Shown here one piece after another: positions 15,898 to 24,896 of a stretch of 64,000 nucleotides of DNA. A program made the position numbers and the translations under genes. This DNA comes from Domibacillus sp. DTU_2020_1001157_1_SI_ALB_TIR_016 (GTDB lineage: Bacteria; Bacillota; Bacilli; Bacillales; Domibacillaceae), in NCBI RefSeq assembly GCF_032341995.1, contig NZ_CP135439.1, positions 558,001 through 622,000 on the forward strand, given 5' to 3'. The notes under the pieces are model-generated. The model had not been told where the DNA came from. It saw only the letters and a list, made by a program, of their open reading frames with translations, and searched no databases. How positions within the stretch are numbered: position 1 is the first letter of the stretch; each line of letters begins with the position of its first letter.

Positions 15898-16965
15898 ATG
15901 GTTGTTGCTTTTATTATCTGTGTACTGGCTTCTCTAGCCATTACACCACTTGTGAAAAAATTCGCTATCGCCATTGGAGCTGTTGACAAACCAAACTACC
16001 GGAAAGTGCATCAGCGTATTATGCCGCGTATGGGCGGGCTGGCCATCTTTATCAGCTTCTTGATTGGCATGCTTGTTTTGCGTCCGGATGCACCGTACGA
16101 TCTGCCGCTGATGAACCCCGCTATTATCATTGGAAGTTTTATTATCATCCTGACGGGCGTGTTTGATGACCGCTTTGAGCTTTCCGCAAAAGTAAAGCTT
16201 GCCGGCCAAATTGCAGCTGCTCTTGTGGTCGTTGTCTATGGGGATGTCCGCCTTGATTTCTTTAACCTGCCGTTTGGCGGGACCATTGAATTCAACAGCT
16301 TTTTAAGTATTCCATTGACGATTATCTGGATCGTGGCGATTACAAATGCCATTAATTTAATTGATGGTCTTGATGGACTGGCAGCCGGTGTTTCAACGAT
16401 TGCTTTGTTTACCATCAGTTTTATGGCCTTTTTAAAAGGCGATGTGTACGTTATGAGCATCGCGCTTATTGTGGCGGCCAGCACAATCGGCTTTTTAAAG
16501 TACAATTTCCATCCTGCAAAAATCTTTATGGGAGATACGGGCGCGCTGTTTCTCGGCTTTATTATTTCCGTCGTATCCCTGCTTGGCTTTAAAAATATCA
16601 CCGTCGTTTCATTAATCATTCCGATTATCATTCTGGGTGTGCCGATCTCGGATACTATTTTTGCGATTATCCGCCGGAAGCTGAACAAGCAGCCTATTTC
16701 TGCACCAGATAAATCGCATCTTCATCACTGCCTGCTTCGGACAGGCTATACACATAAACAAACCGTTTTGATTATTTATATGATCGCGATGATGTTTGGT
16801 CTTGCGGCGATTATTTTCTCGATGGCCACGCTATGGGGTGCCATTATTATGATGGCTGTGATTACCATTGCCATTGAAATTTTCGTTGAAAGCATCGGTC
16901 TTATCGGCAACGACTATAAGCCGCTTTTGAACTTTGTCAGAGGCGGAACGAAAAAGAATATGTAA
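15898..16965 (+). CDS. tagO: Undecaprenyl-phosphate GlcNAc-1-phosphate transferase TagO
   Basis: A 355-residue polytopic membrane enzyme of the MraY/WecA family with about ten helices. It catalyses the first committed step of wall teichoic acid synthesis, transferring GlcNAc-1-phosphate from UDP-GlcNAc to undecaprenyl phosphate. Signatures are VDKPNYRKVHQ and PRMGGLAIF (residues about 26-48), GVFDDRFELSAKVKL, NAINLIDGLDGLAAG (about 150-164), FMGDTGALFLGF and the HLHHCLLRTGYTH block. ATG 15898 is chosen: GGGAGG lies six bases upstream and the first helix starts at once; an open extension to 15820 has no ribosome site. Linkage to tagU (lytR) and degSU matches B. subtilis. Confidence 0.92.
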   Translation: MVVAFIICVLASLAITPLVKKFAIAIGAVDKPNYRKVHQRIMPRMGGLAIFISFLIGMLVLRPDAPYDLPLMNPAIIIGSFIIILTGVFDDRFELSAKVKLAGQIAAALVVVVYGDVRLDFFNLPFGGTIEFNSFLSIPLTIIWIVAITNAINLIDGLDGLAAGVSTIALFTISFMAFLKGDVYVMSIALIVAASTIGFLKYNFHPAKIFMGDTGALFLGFIISVVSLLGFKNITVVSLIIPIIILGVPISDTIFAIIRRKLNKQPISAPDKSHLHHCLLRTGYTHKQTVLIIYMIAMMFGLAAIIFSMATLWGAIIMMAVITIAIEIFVESIGLIGNDYKPLLNFVRGGTKKNM

Positions 16966-16970
16966 TGAGT

Positions 16971-17008
16971 AAAAAAACCGCTGTCCATAAAGATAGCGGT
17001 TTTTTACG
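16971..17008 (+). terminator. Terminator after tagO
   Basis: AAAAAACCGCT(G) and AGCGGTTTTTT pair around TCCATAAAGAT a few bases after the stop codon. Confidence 0.9.
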
Positions 17009-17051
17009 TGAACATAGCAAAACAACAGAGAGCTGTCGCAGTCCGAAAAAT

Positions 17052-17413
17052 CCGCTATCAATTAGGATAGGGGGTTTCAGACTGTAGACAAATGATCTGA
17101 ATGACCGTGCACATGAACGGAATAGGTCGGCGGCGTCCGGGCAGCTCCGCTTTCCATGGGGCAGGCGCTGAGCCCGCTAGTCCCATAGGAGTCTGCGCTG
17201 CCCTCCCACCGCCAAGTGGCTTGCGACAAGATTGTATAAAGCCCGTAAGATCGTATCTTTCTGTTTAAAAAAGAGAAAATGTCTATTCGGTCTCTGCTTA
17301 TTGATCTTCAATACCGCTTAGTGAAGCCTGCCGGACTTCACTTACCGGCTCTTTTTTAAAAGCGAAAGACTTTGTCTACACACTGAAAACCCGCTATCAA
17401 TTAGGATAGCGGG
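17052..17413. repeat. MITE-like non-coding element with terminal inverted repeats
   Basis: The 450-base gap between tagO and tagU holds no gene. Its left end (CCGCTATCAATTAGGATAG then GGGGTTTCAGACTGTAGAC) is an inverted, slightly diverged copy of its right end (GTCTACACACTGAAAACC then CGCTATCAATTAGGATAGCG). TGTAGACAAA at 17083-17092 and TTTGTCTACA at 17371-17380 are perfect inverted copies. The centre, near 17135-17215, is a GC-rich imperfect palindrome containing CTCCGCTTTCCATGGGGC and GGAGTCTGCGCTGCCC, a type common in Bacillaceae intergenic DNA. A second small dyad, CCGGCTC-type, lies near 17330-17355. No transposase is encoded. Confidence 0.6.
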
Positions 17414-17421
17414 TTTTCTTT
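17387..17421 (-). terminator. Terminator of tagU, doubling as the right end of the repeat element
   Basis: AAACCCGCTATC and GATAGCGGGTTT pair around AATTAG at the 3' end of the leftward tagU gene. The same hairpin is the inner end of the MITE-like element. Confidence 0.75.
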
Positions 17422-18461
17422 TATTCCGTGCTGTATGATTCATCTTCGGATTCGCTGTCTTCATCTGAATCATCGGATGGCTCGATATCAAGGTGACGCT
17501 GTAATTTGCCTTTAATCACTTCAAGTTCTGTTTCATCCGGCCGGTAAATATAAGCACCTGAAGGTAAGAAGTCATCTGTTCCTTTAAGAGCAAGGGACTC
17601 ATAATTTAAGCCTTTGTCAGTTTCTGCGTACGTAATGAGCGATTTCATTTCACTGAACGTCAGGTTTGTCCGCATGTTGGAACCAACTGCTTCTAGTAAT
17701 TCATCATATTTCGTAATGGAGTTAAATGAAGTCGCTTTTTTTGCAATGGCCTGAAGGATCTGCTGCTGGCGCTTGCCGCGCTCAATATCGCTGTCAGCAT
17801 GACGTGTGCGGGCCACCGCTAATGCTTCTTCTCCGTTTAATGTTTGAAGTCCTTCTTTAACGTACGTATAGTGGACGTCGCTTGAATCTTTTTCTCTAAT
17901 GTCGTACGGCACATTAAATTTAATGCCGTCCAATGCGTTGACGACATCAACGAAAGCGTAGAAGTTTAAGCGCACGTAGTAGTCGACTGGTACATCAAGC
18001 AGTTCCTCAACCGTTTCAATCGTAGCCGTCGGGCCGCCGACAACGTGTGCATGGTTAATTTTATTGTAATCATCTTCTTCTGGGATATACGCATACGTGT
18101 CACGTGGAATACTGAGCATTTTAATCGTTTTGTCTTTTACATTTAATGTAGCTAAAACAAGGGCATCCGTTCGGGAATTATCTCCATATTTCCGTTTGTT
18201 GTTATCATCAATCCCCATAAACAAAATTGAAATGTTATCCTCAAGCGGATGAACGTCCGCATCACGCAGGGCCGATTTTTCGCGTCCGTCCGTCATATAA
18301 GAATCTGATACAATCGTCTCGGCTTTCTTATAAAGAAAGGCACCGTAGCCTGCACCAGTAAAAACAACGAGCAGCAGCGGAAGAAAAAGCGTGAAAAACA
18401 AAATTCGACGTTTTTGCGTTTTCTTTCGGCGCCGACCCATGCGTTGATTGGGTGAACTCAT
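17421..18461 (-). CDS. tagU: LytR-CpsA-Psr family wall teichoic acid transferase TagU
   Basis: A 346-residue LCP protein. It has a very basic cytoplasmic N-terminus (RRRKKTQKRR), one membrane helix (about residues 24-46) and an extracellular LCP domain. Signature residues for polyprenyl-pyrophosphate binding are in NSRTDALVLAT (about 102-112), SIPRDTYAYIP (about 124-134) and VARTRHADSDIERGKRQQQI (about 221-240). A disordered acidic Ser/Asp/Glu tail ends the protein. LCP enzymes attach teichoic acids to peptidoglycan, consistent with tagO next door. B. subtilis names this gene lytR or tagU. ATG 18461 has AAAAGGAG upstream. Confidence 0.88.
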   Translation of the reverse strand: MSSPNQRMGRRRKKTQKRRILFFTLFLPLLLVVFTGAGYGAFLYKKAETIVSDSYMTDGREKSALRDADVHPLEDNISILFMGIDDNNKRKYGDNSRTDALVLATLNVKDKTIKMLSIPRDTYAYIPEEDDYNKINHAHVVGGPTATIETVEELLDVPVDYYVRLNFYAFVDVVNALDGIKFNVPYDIREKDSSDVHYTYVKEGLQTLNGEEALAVARTRHADSDIERGKRQQQILQAIAKKATSFNSITKYDELLEAVGSNMRTNLTFSEMKSLITYAETDKGLNYESLALKGTDDFLPSGAYIYRPDETELEVIKGKLQRHLDIEPSDDSDEDSESEDESYSTE

Positions 18462-18545
18462 GTATTTATCTCCTTTTAGATGTAATAATCAAATTTAGAA
18501 CCATCTGTTATTTTACTATGAAAGGATAAGTTCGTTCAAATTTTT

Positions 18546-19184
18546 TTAAAATTCGACGTCTTTTTCCATGTATAAAACGTCGCCTTCTTTGAAAGCGGCT
18601 TGCCCGTTTGTCAGTTCCGTTATCCATCCGCAAAAAGTGTCGGCTTGTCCTTCTTCCACAAACACATCCACCTCTACGCCTTCTGCATAACGGATTTCTT
18701 TTAATTCATAAATGGAGGCACGCAGTTCGTTTTCAATTTTGCCAAGCCATGTATAATCAATCGAGGCTGTCATAACCTTCATAAGACGGCGTTCGACAAT
18801 GCCGGCTGCATTCAAGCCTTCGGATGCGGCTTTGCCGTATGCGCGGATCAGGCCGCCTGCGCCGAGTTTAATGCCGCCAAAGTAACGTGTTACTACGATC
18901 GCGGTATCTTTCAGTTCTCTTTTTTTAATGACTTCCAAAATAGGCAGGCCAGCAGTGCCGGACGGTTCGCCATCATCGTTTGCTTTTTGAATGTGGTCGT
19001 GCTCGCCAATCATATAAGCAGAGCAGTTATGCGTGGCATTCCAGTGCTGTTTTTTAATTTGGTCAATAAATGCGATCGCTTCCTCAGCAGATTCTACTCT
19101 CGCTGTATGGGCGATAAAACGCGATTTTTGAATGACAATTTCATGAGTGCCGGCTGTTTTCACCGTTTTGTAGTAAGATAACAA
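18546..19184 (-). CDS. yvyE: IMPACT/YigZ family protein YvyE
   Basis: A 212-residue cytoplasmic protein of the UPF0029/IMPACT family. The N-terminal IMPACT domain holds KSRFIAH, NATHNCSAYMIG, DDGEPSGTAGLPIL and VVTRYFGGIKLGAGGLIRAY, all family hallmarks. A C-terminal DUF1949 ferredoxin-like domain follows (about residues 140-195). Family members are linked to translation or proline-peptide metabolism, but the biochemical role is unsettled. The start is a TTG at 19184 with AAGGAGGAA about eight bases upstream. Its place between tagU and degS, divergent from degS, is as in B. subtilis. Confidence 0.9.
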   Translation of the reverse strand: MLSYYKTVKTAGTHEIVIQKSRFIAHTARVESAEEAIAFIDQIKKQHWNATHNCSAYMIGEHDHIQKANDDGEPSGTAGLPILEVIKKRELKDTAIVVTRYFGGIKLGAGGLIRAYGKAASEGLNAAGIVERRLMKVMTASIDYTWLGKIENELRASIYELKEIRYAEGVEVDVFVEEGQADTFCGWITELTNGQAAFKEGDVLYMEKDVEF

Positions 19185-19340
19185 AAAAAATTCCTCCTTA
19201 TTAGGTTTAAAAATGAGAAATAAGGGTACTCGGTATTGATAGTTTATCGTAAAGGAAAAAAGTCCGGATGAAAAGAGACATGCTTCGAAATACTTTTAAA
19301 CGAATCGTAAATAAACTTTAATGTTCGTTTCCTGCTGTAA

Positions 19341-19349
19341 TGATATAAT
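19341..19349 (+). promoter_or_regulatory. Extended -10 promoter candidate for degSU
   Basis: TGATATAAT (TGn + TATAAT) lies about 150 bases upstream of degS; a good -35 box is not seen. The 322-base gap between yvyE and degS otherwise shows only a leader of about 145 bases with no clear terminator or reading frame. Confidence 0.4.
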
Positions 19350-19506
19350 GAGAATGTCCTTTCCGTGTGAGGTTTTCACCGGGTCTTTTTTGAGTGATTT
19401 AAGGTAAACTATGCATTATTTCCACCATCAAAAGATATAGCTGTGTGAAATAGGTGCTGTATCTTTCGGACAGGTCCCATTCATTTTATTTGGAAGGAAA
19501 CCGCTT

Positions 19507-20673
19507 ATGTTAATGCGAAACTCGGATACCAAACTTCTTGATACAATTTTGGATAAAATGGTGGAAACCGTTGATCAAAGCAAAGGCCAAATTTTTTCAA
19601 TTGCTGAACAAAGCAGGGTCGATTATGAAGCCCTATTGAAAGAGCTCCAGCAGATCAAAAGCCAAATTCATTCCTCTATTGTAGAACAGGAAGAACTGGA
19701 ACGAAAAGTGAAAATGGCACGAAAGCGGCTTTCAGAAGTAAGCCGTGACTTTTCTGTACATTCAGAGGAAGTTGTGCGCAAGGCCTATGAACAGGCCCAT
19801 GATTTACAAGTGAAGCTGCTCGTTATGCGGCAAAACGAAAAGCAGCTCATAGACCGCCGCAATGAACTGGACCGTCGGCTTTTATCCGTACATACAACGA
19901 TCGAGCGGGCGGAGCAGCTTATTTCACAAACCGCTGTTGTCCTGAACTATTTAACCCAGGATATGAAGGCATTCGGCCGGGCGCTTGAAGATGCCCAGTC
20001 CAAGCAGGCCTTTGGCCTGCAGGTGATGGAAGCACAGGAAGAAGAACGAAAGCGTTTATCCCGCGAGATTCATGACGGGCCGGCTCAGATGATGGCGAAC
20101 GTCTTAATGCGTTCCGATATAATCGAGAAGCTGTACCGCGAACGGGGCGTGGAAGCGGCCTTCAAGGAAATTCGCGATCTGAAAAAAATGGTTCGCTCCG
20201 CATTGTATGAAGTGCGCCGGATTATTTACGATCTGCGTCCGATGGCGCTCGATGACCTTGGCTTGATTCCGACGCTTAAAAAGTATTTAGCTACTGTCAG
20301 CGAATACAGCCGTTCCCAAAATGCTGTGCCGAACATCACGTTTTCCAACATCGGTCTTGAAAAACGGCTTCCGTCTAATATGGAAGTAGCGCTGTTCCGG
20401 CTGATTCAGGAGTCCGTCCAAAATGCATTAAAACATGCAAATGCAACTGAGATTCAAGTAAAACTAGAAATAAAAAAAGAGCAAGTATTAGCTGTTGTGA
20501 AAGACAACGGCAAAGGCTTTGACGTAAACAAGAAAAAATCAGGCTCTTTTGGCATAATGGGAATGAAAGAGCGAATTGACCTGCTGGATGGAGACATTAC
20601 GATTCGGTCGAAACCAGATGAAGGAACAGTCGTTTTAATCAGCGTCCCAATAATTGAGCAGCCATTGACTTAG
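19507..20673 (+). CDS. degS: Sensor histidine kinase DegS
   Basis: A 388-residue soluble histidine kinase that phosphorylates DegU. The N-terminal half (about residues 20-180) is a long coiled-coil sensor domain without membrane helices. HisKA_3 contains [12 protein letters not shown] with the phospho-accepting His189. The ATPase domain shows [15 protein letters not shown] (N box), [10 protein letters not shown] (G1) and [15 protein letters not shown] (G2). It is the first gene of the degSU operon, followed 13 bases later by degU. DegSU controls exoenzymes, competence, motility and biofilm traits in Bacillus, which fits the downstream com and flagellar genes. Confidence 0.95.
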   Translation: MLMRNSDTKLLDTILDKMVETVDQSKGQIFSIAEQSRVDYEALLKELQQIKSQIHSSIVEQEELERKVKMARKRLSEVSRDFSVHSEEVVRKAYEQAHDLQVKLLVMRQNEKQLIDRRNELDRRLLSVHTTIERAEQLISQTAVVLNYLTQDMKAFGRALEDAQSKQAFGLQVMEAQEEERKRLSREIHDGPAQMMANVLMRSDIIEKLYRERGVEAAFKEIRDLKKMVRSALYEVRRIIYDLRPMALDDLGLIPTLKKYLATVSEYSRSQNAVPNITFSNIGLEKRLPSNMEVALFRLIQESVQNALKHANATEIQVKLEIKKEQVLAVVKDNGKGFDVNKKKSGSFGIMGMKERIDLLDGDITIRSKPDEGTVVLISVPIIEQPLT

Positions 20674-20686
20674 AGGAGGAAAGACG

Positions 20687-21367
20687 ATGACAACGAAAAT
20701 TGTTATTATTGATGACCATCAATTATTCCGTGAAGGGGTAAAACGCATTCTTGATTTTGAAGAATCGTTTGAAGTGCTTGCAGAGGGAGATGACGGAACG
20801 GAAGCACTTTCGCTCGTTGAAGAGTACAACCCGGATGTTGTCATCATGGATATTAACATGCCGGAAGTGAATGGCGTGGAAGCAACACGCAAGCTCGTGG
20901 ATAAACACCCGGATACAAAAGTTATTATTTTGTCGATTCACGATGATGAAAACTATGTAACCCATGCCCTTCAGTCCGGCGCACTCGGTTACCTGCTGAA
21001 AGAAATGGACGCAGAAGAGCTAGTAGAAGCAGTTAAAGTGGTGGCAGATGGCGGATCGTATCTTCACCCGCGTGTGACGCACAACCTGATTGCGGATTAC
21101 CGCCGTCTTTCAACAGATGACGGAAAAGGAAAAGGCTTCCAACAAACGGAGGTTGTCCGTCCGCTTCACCTGCTGACACGCCGCGAGTGCGAAGTACTTC
21201 AGCTGCTGGCTGACGGGAAAAGCAACCGTGGTATCGGGGAAGCTCTTTATATCAGTGAAAAAACAGTTAAAAACCATGTGAGTAACATCTTGCAAAAAAT
21301 GAACGTAAATGACCGCACACAAGCTGTTGTAACAGCCATCAAAAAAGGCTGGGTAGAAGTTCGCTAA
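20687..21367 (+). CDS. degU: Response regulator DegU
   Basis: A 226-residue NarL/FixJ-type regulator. The receiver domain (residues 4-120) holds the acidic pocket IIDDHQ, the phosphoacceptor Asp55 in [13 protein letters not shown], and the switch lysine in GYLLKEMD. The C-terminal LuxR-type helix-turn-helix (about 160-222) reads [20 protein letters not shown] then [25 protein letters not shown] precedes the ATG. It is cotranscribed with degS. In B. subtilis it is followed by degV (yviA), but here about 8 kb of other genes separate them. Confidence 0.95.
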   Translation: MTTKIVIIDDHQLFREGVKRILDFEESFEVLAEGDDGTEALSLVEEYNPDVVIMDINMPEVNGVEATRKLVDKHPDTKVIILSIHDDENYVTHALQSGALGYLLKEMDAEELVEAVKVVADGGSYLHPRVTHNLIADYRRLSTDDGKGKGFQQTEVVRPLHLLTRRECEVLQLLADGKSNRGIGEALYISEKTVKNHVSNILQKMNVNDRTQAVVTAIKKGWVEVR

Positions 21368-21380
21368 AAAAGTCCCTTTA

Positions 21381-21470
21381 TGAAGTGCACCCCAATTGTT
21401 AGACACCATCTAACAATTGGAGGTGCATTTTTTATGGTTAGATTTTCGGTAGAAGAACGGCGGATAAACA
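21381..21470 (+). mobile_element. Remnant of an IS150-type (IS3 family) left end
   Basis: TGAAGTGCACCCCAATTG starts a perfect inverted structure (GCACCCCAATTGTTAGA, loop, TCTAACAATTGG, one extra A, GGTGC) at 21387-21426. An ATG at 21434 follows, with codons for MVRFSVEERR, matching the layout of the left end and first codons of orfA in IS150-group elements of Firmicutes as remembered. The frame then runs into unrelated sequence, so only about 90 bases remain. The hairpin followed by six Ts could now serve as the degU terminator. Confidence 0.5.
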
Positions 21471-21556
21471 AGGGTCGGCACCTATTCACCACGATAACCG
21501 GGCACTCACCACCCTTTCTTTTGCTGCATACACTACAAGCGAAAGGAGCGATGAAG

Positions 21557-21742
21557 ATGAGTCCGTTCAACGTACGCCCGCCTTATTATTATCCGTATCC
21601 GCCATACCCGCCGTATTATCAGCCTCCTTATTACTATGGCGGCTATCAGAATCCATTTTTAGGTGGATTTTTCGGTGGCTTAACAGGAAGCTTATTAACG
21701 CCGTTTTTCTACGGCCGTCCGCCCTTCAGACGTTATTATTGA
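21557..21742 (+). CDS. Tyr/Pro/Gly-rich 61-residue protein
   Basis: An extremely Tyr/Pro-rich N-terminal half (PPYYYPYPPYPPYYQPP) is followed by a GGY...GGFFGGLTGSLLTPFF stretch and an RPPFRRYY end. Such composition is seen in spore coat and other structural surface proteins of Bacillus. The ATG at 21557 has AAAGGAG eight bases upstream; the ATG at 21551 is too close. A strong terminator follows. A role in spore coat or matrix is only a compositional guess. Confidence 0.6.
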   Translation: MSPFNVRPPYYYPYPPYPPYYQPPYYYGGYQNPFLGGFFGGLTGSLLTPFFYGRPPFRRYY

Positions 21743-21743
21743 A

Positions 21744-21779
21744 AAAACGGCCTGCGCTGGTTGAGCGCGGGCCTTTTTT
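21744..21779 (+). terminator. Terminator after the Tyr/Pro-rich gene
   Basis: AAGGCCCGCGCTC-type stem (GGCCTGCGCT pairing with AGCGCGGGCC around GGTTG) followed by six Ts. Confidence 0.9.
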
Positions 21780-21823
21780 CTTTTACAATAAAAGAGAAAT
21801 AAGGATCAAAGGCGGGAGGTGCG

Positions 21824-22429
21824 GTGCCTTGCCGTACTTCTTTCGGACAGGCCTTGGAAGGATGTGCACGGACGGTGAACCATAAATGGACAGCTGCTCT
21901 TTTTTTAACCGGTGTACTGCTCGCAGGATGCGGCGAGAAAAACGACCAGGCCGCTCACTCAGCAGAGGACGGTGAATCAAGTCGCGCCGAGCAGGAAACA
22001 CACGGAACGGCCGAAACAGGAGAAAGTAACACAGCACGGGCGCCTATTGAAGAAGCAAAAAACATCCCCCCCGAGGAAAGGACCGCTATTTTGGCTGCGC
22101 TGAACCAGCAAATCCAGTCATTCAATAAGAAAGATCTTGATGGCTATATGGCGACTATTTCCGAAAATCCGAAGTCATTTGATTATGATGAAGAAAAAGC
22201 GTATGTACAAAAGGTATTTCAAACATTTGATGCTGTAATGGAGCCGGCAAATATAACGATTATCCAGTACGATCAAACGGCCCAAACCGCCAACGTTTTC
22301 ATGAATATGAAATCGACGTCGAAGGATATCAAAACAGGCAAAGAAGTCAGCCAGACCACCCGGCAGATGATGGTATTTCAAAAAGAAGAGGGCAGCTGGA
22401 AGCAAGTTTCCCTTTTTGCGATGGAATGA
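21824..22429 (+). CDS. Lipoprotein with an NTF2/SnoaL-like domain
   Basis: A predicted lipoprotein with lipobox LLAGC (Cys36 if the start is GTG 21824, which has GGGAGG four bases upstream). A second GTG at 21875 gives a more typical signal length but has no good ribosome site. After a disordered Glu/Ser/Thr linker, residues from about 85 (ERTAILAALNQQIQSFNKKDLDG onward) match the pattern of small NTF2-like domains. A variant with unknown ligand is likely. It is followed 30 bases later by luxS in the same orientation. Confidence 0.6.
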   Translation: MPCRTSFGQALEGCARTVNHKWTAALFLTGVLLAGCGEKNDQAAHSAEDGESSRAEQETHGTAETGESNTARAPIEEAKNIPPEERTAILAALNQQIQSFNKKDLDGYMATISENPKSFDYDEEKAYVQKVFQTFDAVMEPANITIIQYDQTAQTANVFMNMKSTSKDIKTGKEVSQTTRQMMVFQKEEGSWKQVSLFAME

Positions 22430-22459
22430 TATAGTAAAAAGAAAAGAGGTTTTTTAAAC

Positions 22460-22927
22460 ATGACAAAAGAAATGAACGTAGAAAGCTTTAATTTAGACCA
22501 TACAAAAGTAAAAGCGCCTTATGTCCGCCTGGCCGGCGTAAAAGAAGGCCGAAACGGGGACAAAATTTTAAAATATGATATTCGTTTCTGCCAGCCGAAC
22601 AAAGAGCACATGGAAATGCCGGCTCTTCATTCATTGGAGCACATGATGGCGGAATTCAGCCGTAACCATTCGGATAAAATTGTCGACATCAGCCCAATGG
22701 GATGCCAGACAGGCTACTATATCGCTGTGATCAATCATGAAGATTACGAGGATATTTTAAACATCCTTGAAAAAACATTACAAGACGTGCTGGAAGCGAC
22801 AGAAGTGCCTGCCTGCAACGAAGTGCAGTGCGGCTGGGCGGCAAGCCACAGCCTGGAAGGCGCAAAAGAAGTCGCGCGCAATATGCTTGCTAAACGTCAA
22901 GAATGGACAGAAGTATTTGCCGGGTAA
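22460..22927 (+). CDS. luxS: S-ribosylhomocysteine lyase LuxS
   Basis: A 155-residue metalloenzyme that cleaves S-ribosylhomocysteine to homocysteine and the AI-2 precursor DPD. The metal ligands are His57 and His61 in HSLEH and Cys124 in VQCGW; the catalytic residues Glu60 and Cys82 (MGCQTGYY) are present. Length and sequence are typical. AAGAGGT lies upstream of the ATG. It provides homocysteine, which also connects to the homocysteine methyltransferase at 58.7 kb. A terminator follows. Confidence 0.97.
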   Translation: MTKEMNVESFNLDHTKVKAPYVRLAGVKEGRNGDKILKYDIRFCQPNKEHMEMPALHSLEHMMAEFSRNHSDKIVDISPMGCQTGYYIAVINHEDYEDILNILEKTLQDVLEATEVPACNEVQCGWAASHSLEGAKEVARNMLAKRQEWTEVFAG

Positions 22928-22938
22928 GCCGTGTGCTG

Positions 22939-22980
22939 ACAAGCGGATAAAAGGAATCGCCTTTTATCCGCTTTTTTGTT
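22939..22980 (+). terminator. Terminator after luxS
   Basis: AAGCGGATAAAAGG and CCTTTTATCCGCTT pair around AATCG, then Ts. Confidence 0.92.
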
Positions 22981-23069
22981 TTGCAATGGGGGAGCGTATG
23001 AAGAACCGGAAGGAAAGGCTTTTGGGCGGAGGCAGGCATGTTTCATTTTCAAAATGGGGAGGTTTTTCA

Positions 23070-24896
23070 ATGACCAATGAAACAGTAAATCGGAATGTAT
23101 GGCAGCGCTTCGTGAGAGAAGGAGTGCTCGATACGGCACGTCTGCAAAAACGGATTGAAGAGTCCTGGTATCTATGCCAGAAAAGCGGAGTCAATCCATA
23201 CGACGGCAAAGGAAGCGACATTTTAACACCGGATCAGCTTCGCATGCGGCTGGAGAAAAATGACCGGCTTGCTTCGATTGCAGCTCCCATTATGGAGAAA
23301 ATGATCACTTCGATCCGCCAGGCAAACACGATCATCCTGCTTATTGATAAGGACGGCTACATTTTAGCAGCGCGCGGTCCGGACCCGGCTTTAAAGCAGG
23401 CCTCTAAGATCAATTTTATAGAAGGCTCCAGATGGACAGAAGACGTTGTTGGCACGAACGCAGTTGGAACCGCTCTCAGAACAGGAGAAGCCATTACAGT
23501 GGTCGGTACAGAGCATTATTCGGTCGCCTCCCAGCATTTTTCCTGCTCAGCGGCTCCCATCCACGCGCCGGACGGTACGCTTTTAGGTGTATTGGACATC
23601 ACAAGCCCCGTGGAGGATTCCCGTCATGAACATATGCTGGCAGCTGTGTGTGCCGCCTCTTTTGCGGTCGAGCAGCAGTGGGCAGCGATGGAGAAAATGG
23701 ACGAGCAGTCGCTCATTATGACGGCCTCTTTTTATCGCCAGCACCCCGCTCCGATTGCGGCGGTTTCTGCATCTGGTTTGGTTGTATGGATGAACGACAC
23801 GATGAAAGAGAAGTGTCAAATGACCGTGCCGTTTCCGCTTGAGGATCTGCCAGACAGGGCATGGATACAGGATGTAATGCGGGATGTATTCGATGAACCG
23901 CGCTCCTATCAAATCGGACGTCTCGTTCAGTTTTCAGCTGCAAAAAAAGCACCGGCTGCGCCCGGCTGGATCAATACCTTTCATTACAATGGGGTCATTG
24001 GTACAGCAGAACCATTCCAGCATGTGCTCTGGCAGGCAGAACGCGTGGCCAAAACAGACGCAGCCGTGCACATCCACGGTGAAACCGGCACAGGAAAAGA
24101 AATTTTAGCGCGGGCTATTCATGAAAACAGCAGCCGCCAAAATGGGCCGTTTATTGCCGTAAACTGTGGTGCCATCCCGCCTTCATTGATGGAAAGCGAG
24201 TTATTCGGCTACGAAGGAGGCTCTTTTACAGGCGCAAGCAGAAACGGCCGCCGGGGGAAAATCCGTGATGCAGATGGAGGCACGCTGTTTCTAGATGAAA
24301 TCGGTGATATATCAGAGCAAATGCAGATTTCACTGCTGCGTGTTTTGCAGGAGCAGGAGGTCATGCCGATCGGTGCCTCCAAGCCCATCCCGGTTAATAT
24401 CCGGATTATTACCGCTACCCACCGGAACTTAATTGACCTTGTAAAGAAAGGACAGCTGCGTGAGGATCTTTTTTACCGGATTTATGTGTTTCCATTGAGC
24501 CTGCCGCCGCTTCGCCACCGGCTTTGTGATCTTGAGCGATTTATCCAGGACTACCAGAAACGGACACATTGGAAAGGAACGGTTCCAGCGCCTCTCCTGC
24601 ATGTTCTGAAGCAGCACTCATTCCCGGGAAACTTCCGCGAGCTGTTTAATATTTTGGATCGTATTCGTATTTTGTATGGAGATGATGTACCAGCGGATTT
24701 ATCGCCGACGGACTGCATGATCTCATTTGAGACAGAGGATGAGAAACAACAATGGACGAGCCGCCAGGAAATCGAACGGAAAGAATTTATGCGGGTATTG
24801 AAAGAAGCAAAAGGCCATGCTCCCACTGCAGCAAAACAGCTTGGAATGCCCCGCAGCACTTTTTACCGGAAGCTGAAACAATATGAGATGAATTGA
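23070..24896 (+). CDS. acoR: Sigma-54-dependent activator of acetoin catabolism AcoR
   Basis: A 608-residue enhancer-binding protein. An N-terminal sensory region with a GAF domain (about residues 75-215) and PAS-like segment (about 240-310) precedes an AAA+ domain. The latter has Walker A GETGTGKE (about 337-344), a sigma-54 contact loop written GSFTGA instead of GAFTGA (about 384-389), Walker B GGTLFLDEIGD, and ends in a Fis-type helix-turn-helix (PTAAKQLGMPRSTFYRKLKQY). ATG 23070 with GGGGAGG is preferred; ATG 22998 also has a ribosome site and would add 24 residues. The adjacent sigma-54 promoter and acoABC genes identify it. Confidence 0.9.
   Translation: MTNETVNRNVWQRFVREGVLDTARLQKRIEESWYLCQKSGVNPYDGKGSDILTPDQLRMRLEKNDRLASIAAPIMEKMITSIRQANTIILLIDKDGYILAARGPDPALKQASKINFIEGSRWTEDVVGTNAVGTALRTGEAITVVGTEHYSVASQHFSCSAAPIHAPDGTLLGVLDITSPVEDSRHEHMLAAVCAASFAVEQQWAAMEKMDEQSLIMTASFYRQHPAPIAAVSASGLVVWMNDTMKEKCQMTVPFPLEDLPDRAWIQDVMRDVFDEPRSYQIGRLVQFSAAKKAPAAPGWINTFHYNGVIGTAEPFQHVLWQAERVAKTDAAVHIHGETGTGKEILARAIHENSSRQNGPFIAVNCGAIPPSLMESELFGYEGGSFTGASRNGRRGKIRDADGGTLFLDEIGDISEQMQISLLRVLQEQEVMPIGASKPIPVNIRIITATHRNLIDLVKKGQLREDLFYRIYVFPLSLPPLRHRLCDLERFIQDYQKRTHWKGTVPAPLLHVLKQHSFPGNFRELFNILDRIRILYGDDVPADLSPTDCMISFETEDEKQQWTSRQEIERKEFMRVLKEAKGHAPTAAKQLGMPRSTFYRKLKQYEMN

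Noticed and set aside
22767..23069. Extended acoR start inside luxS
   Set aside because: The frame is open, but it overlaps luxS and its terminator; good ribosome sites occur at 23070 and 22998.
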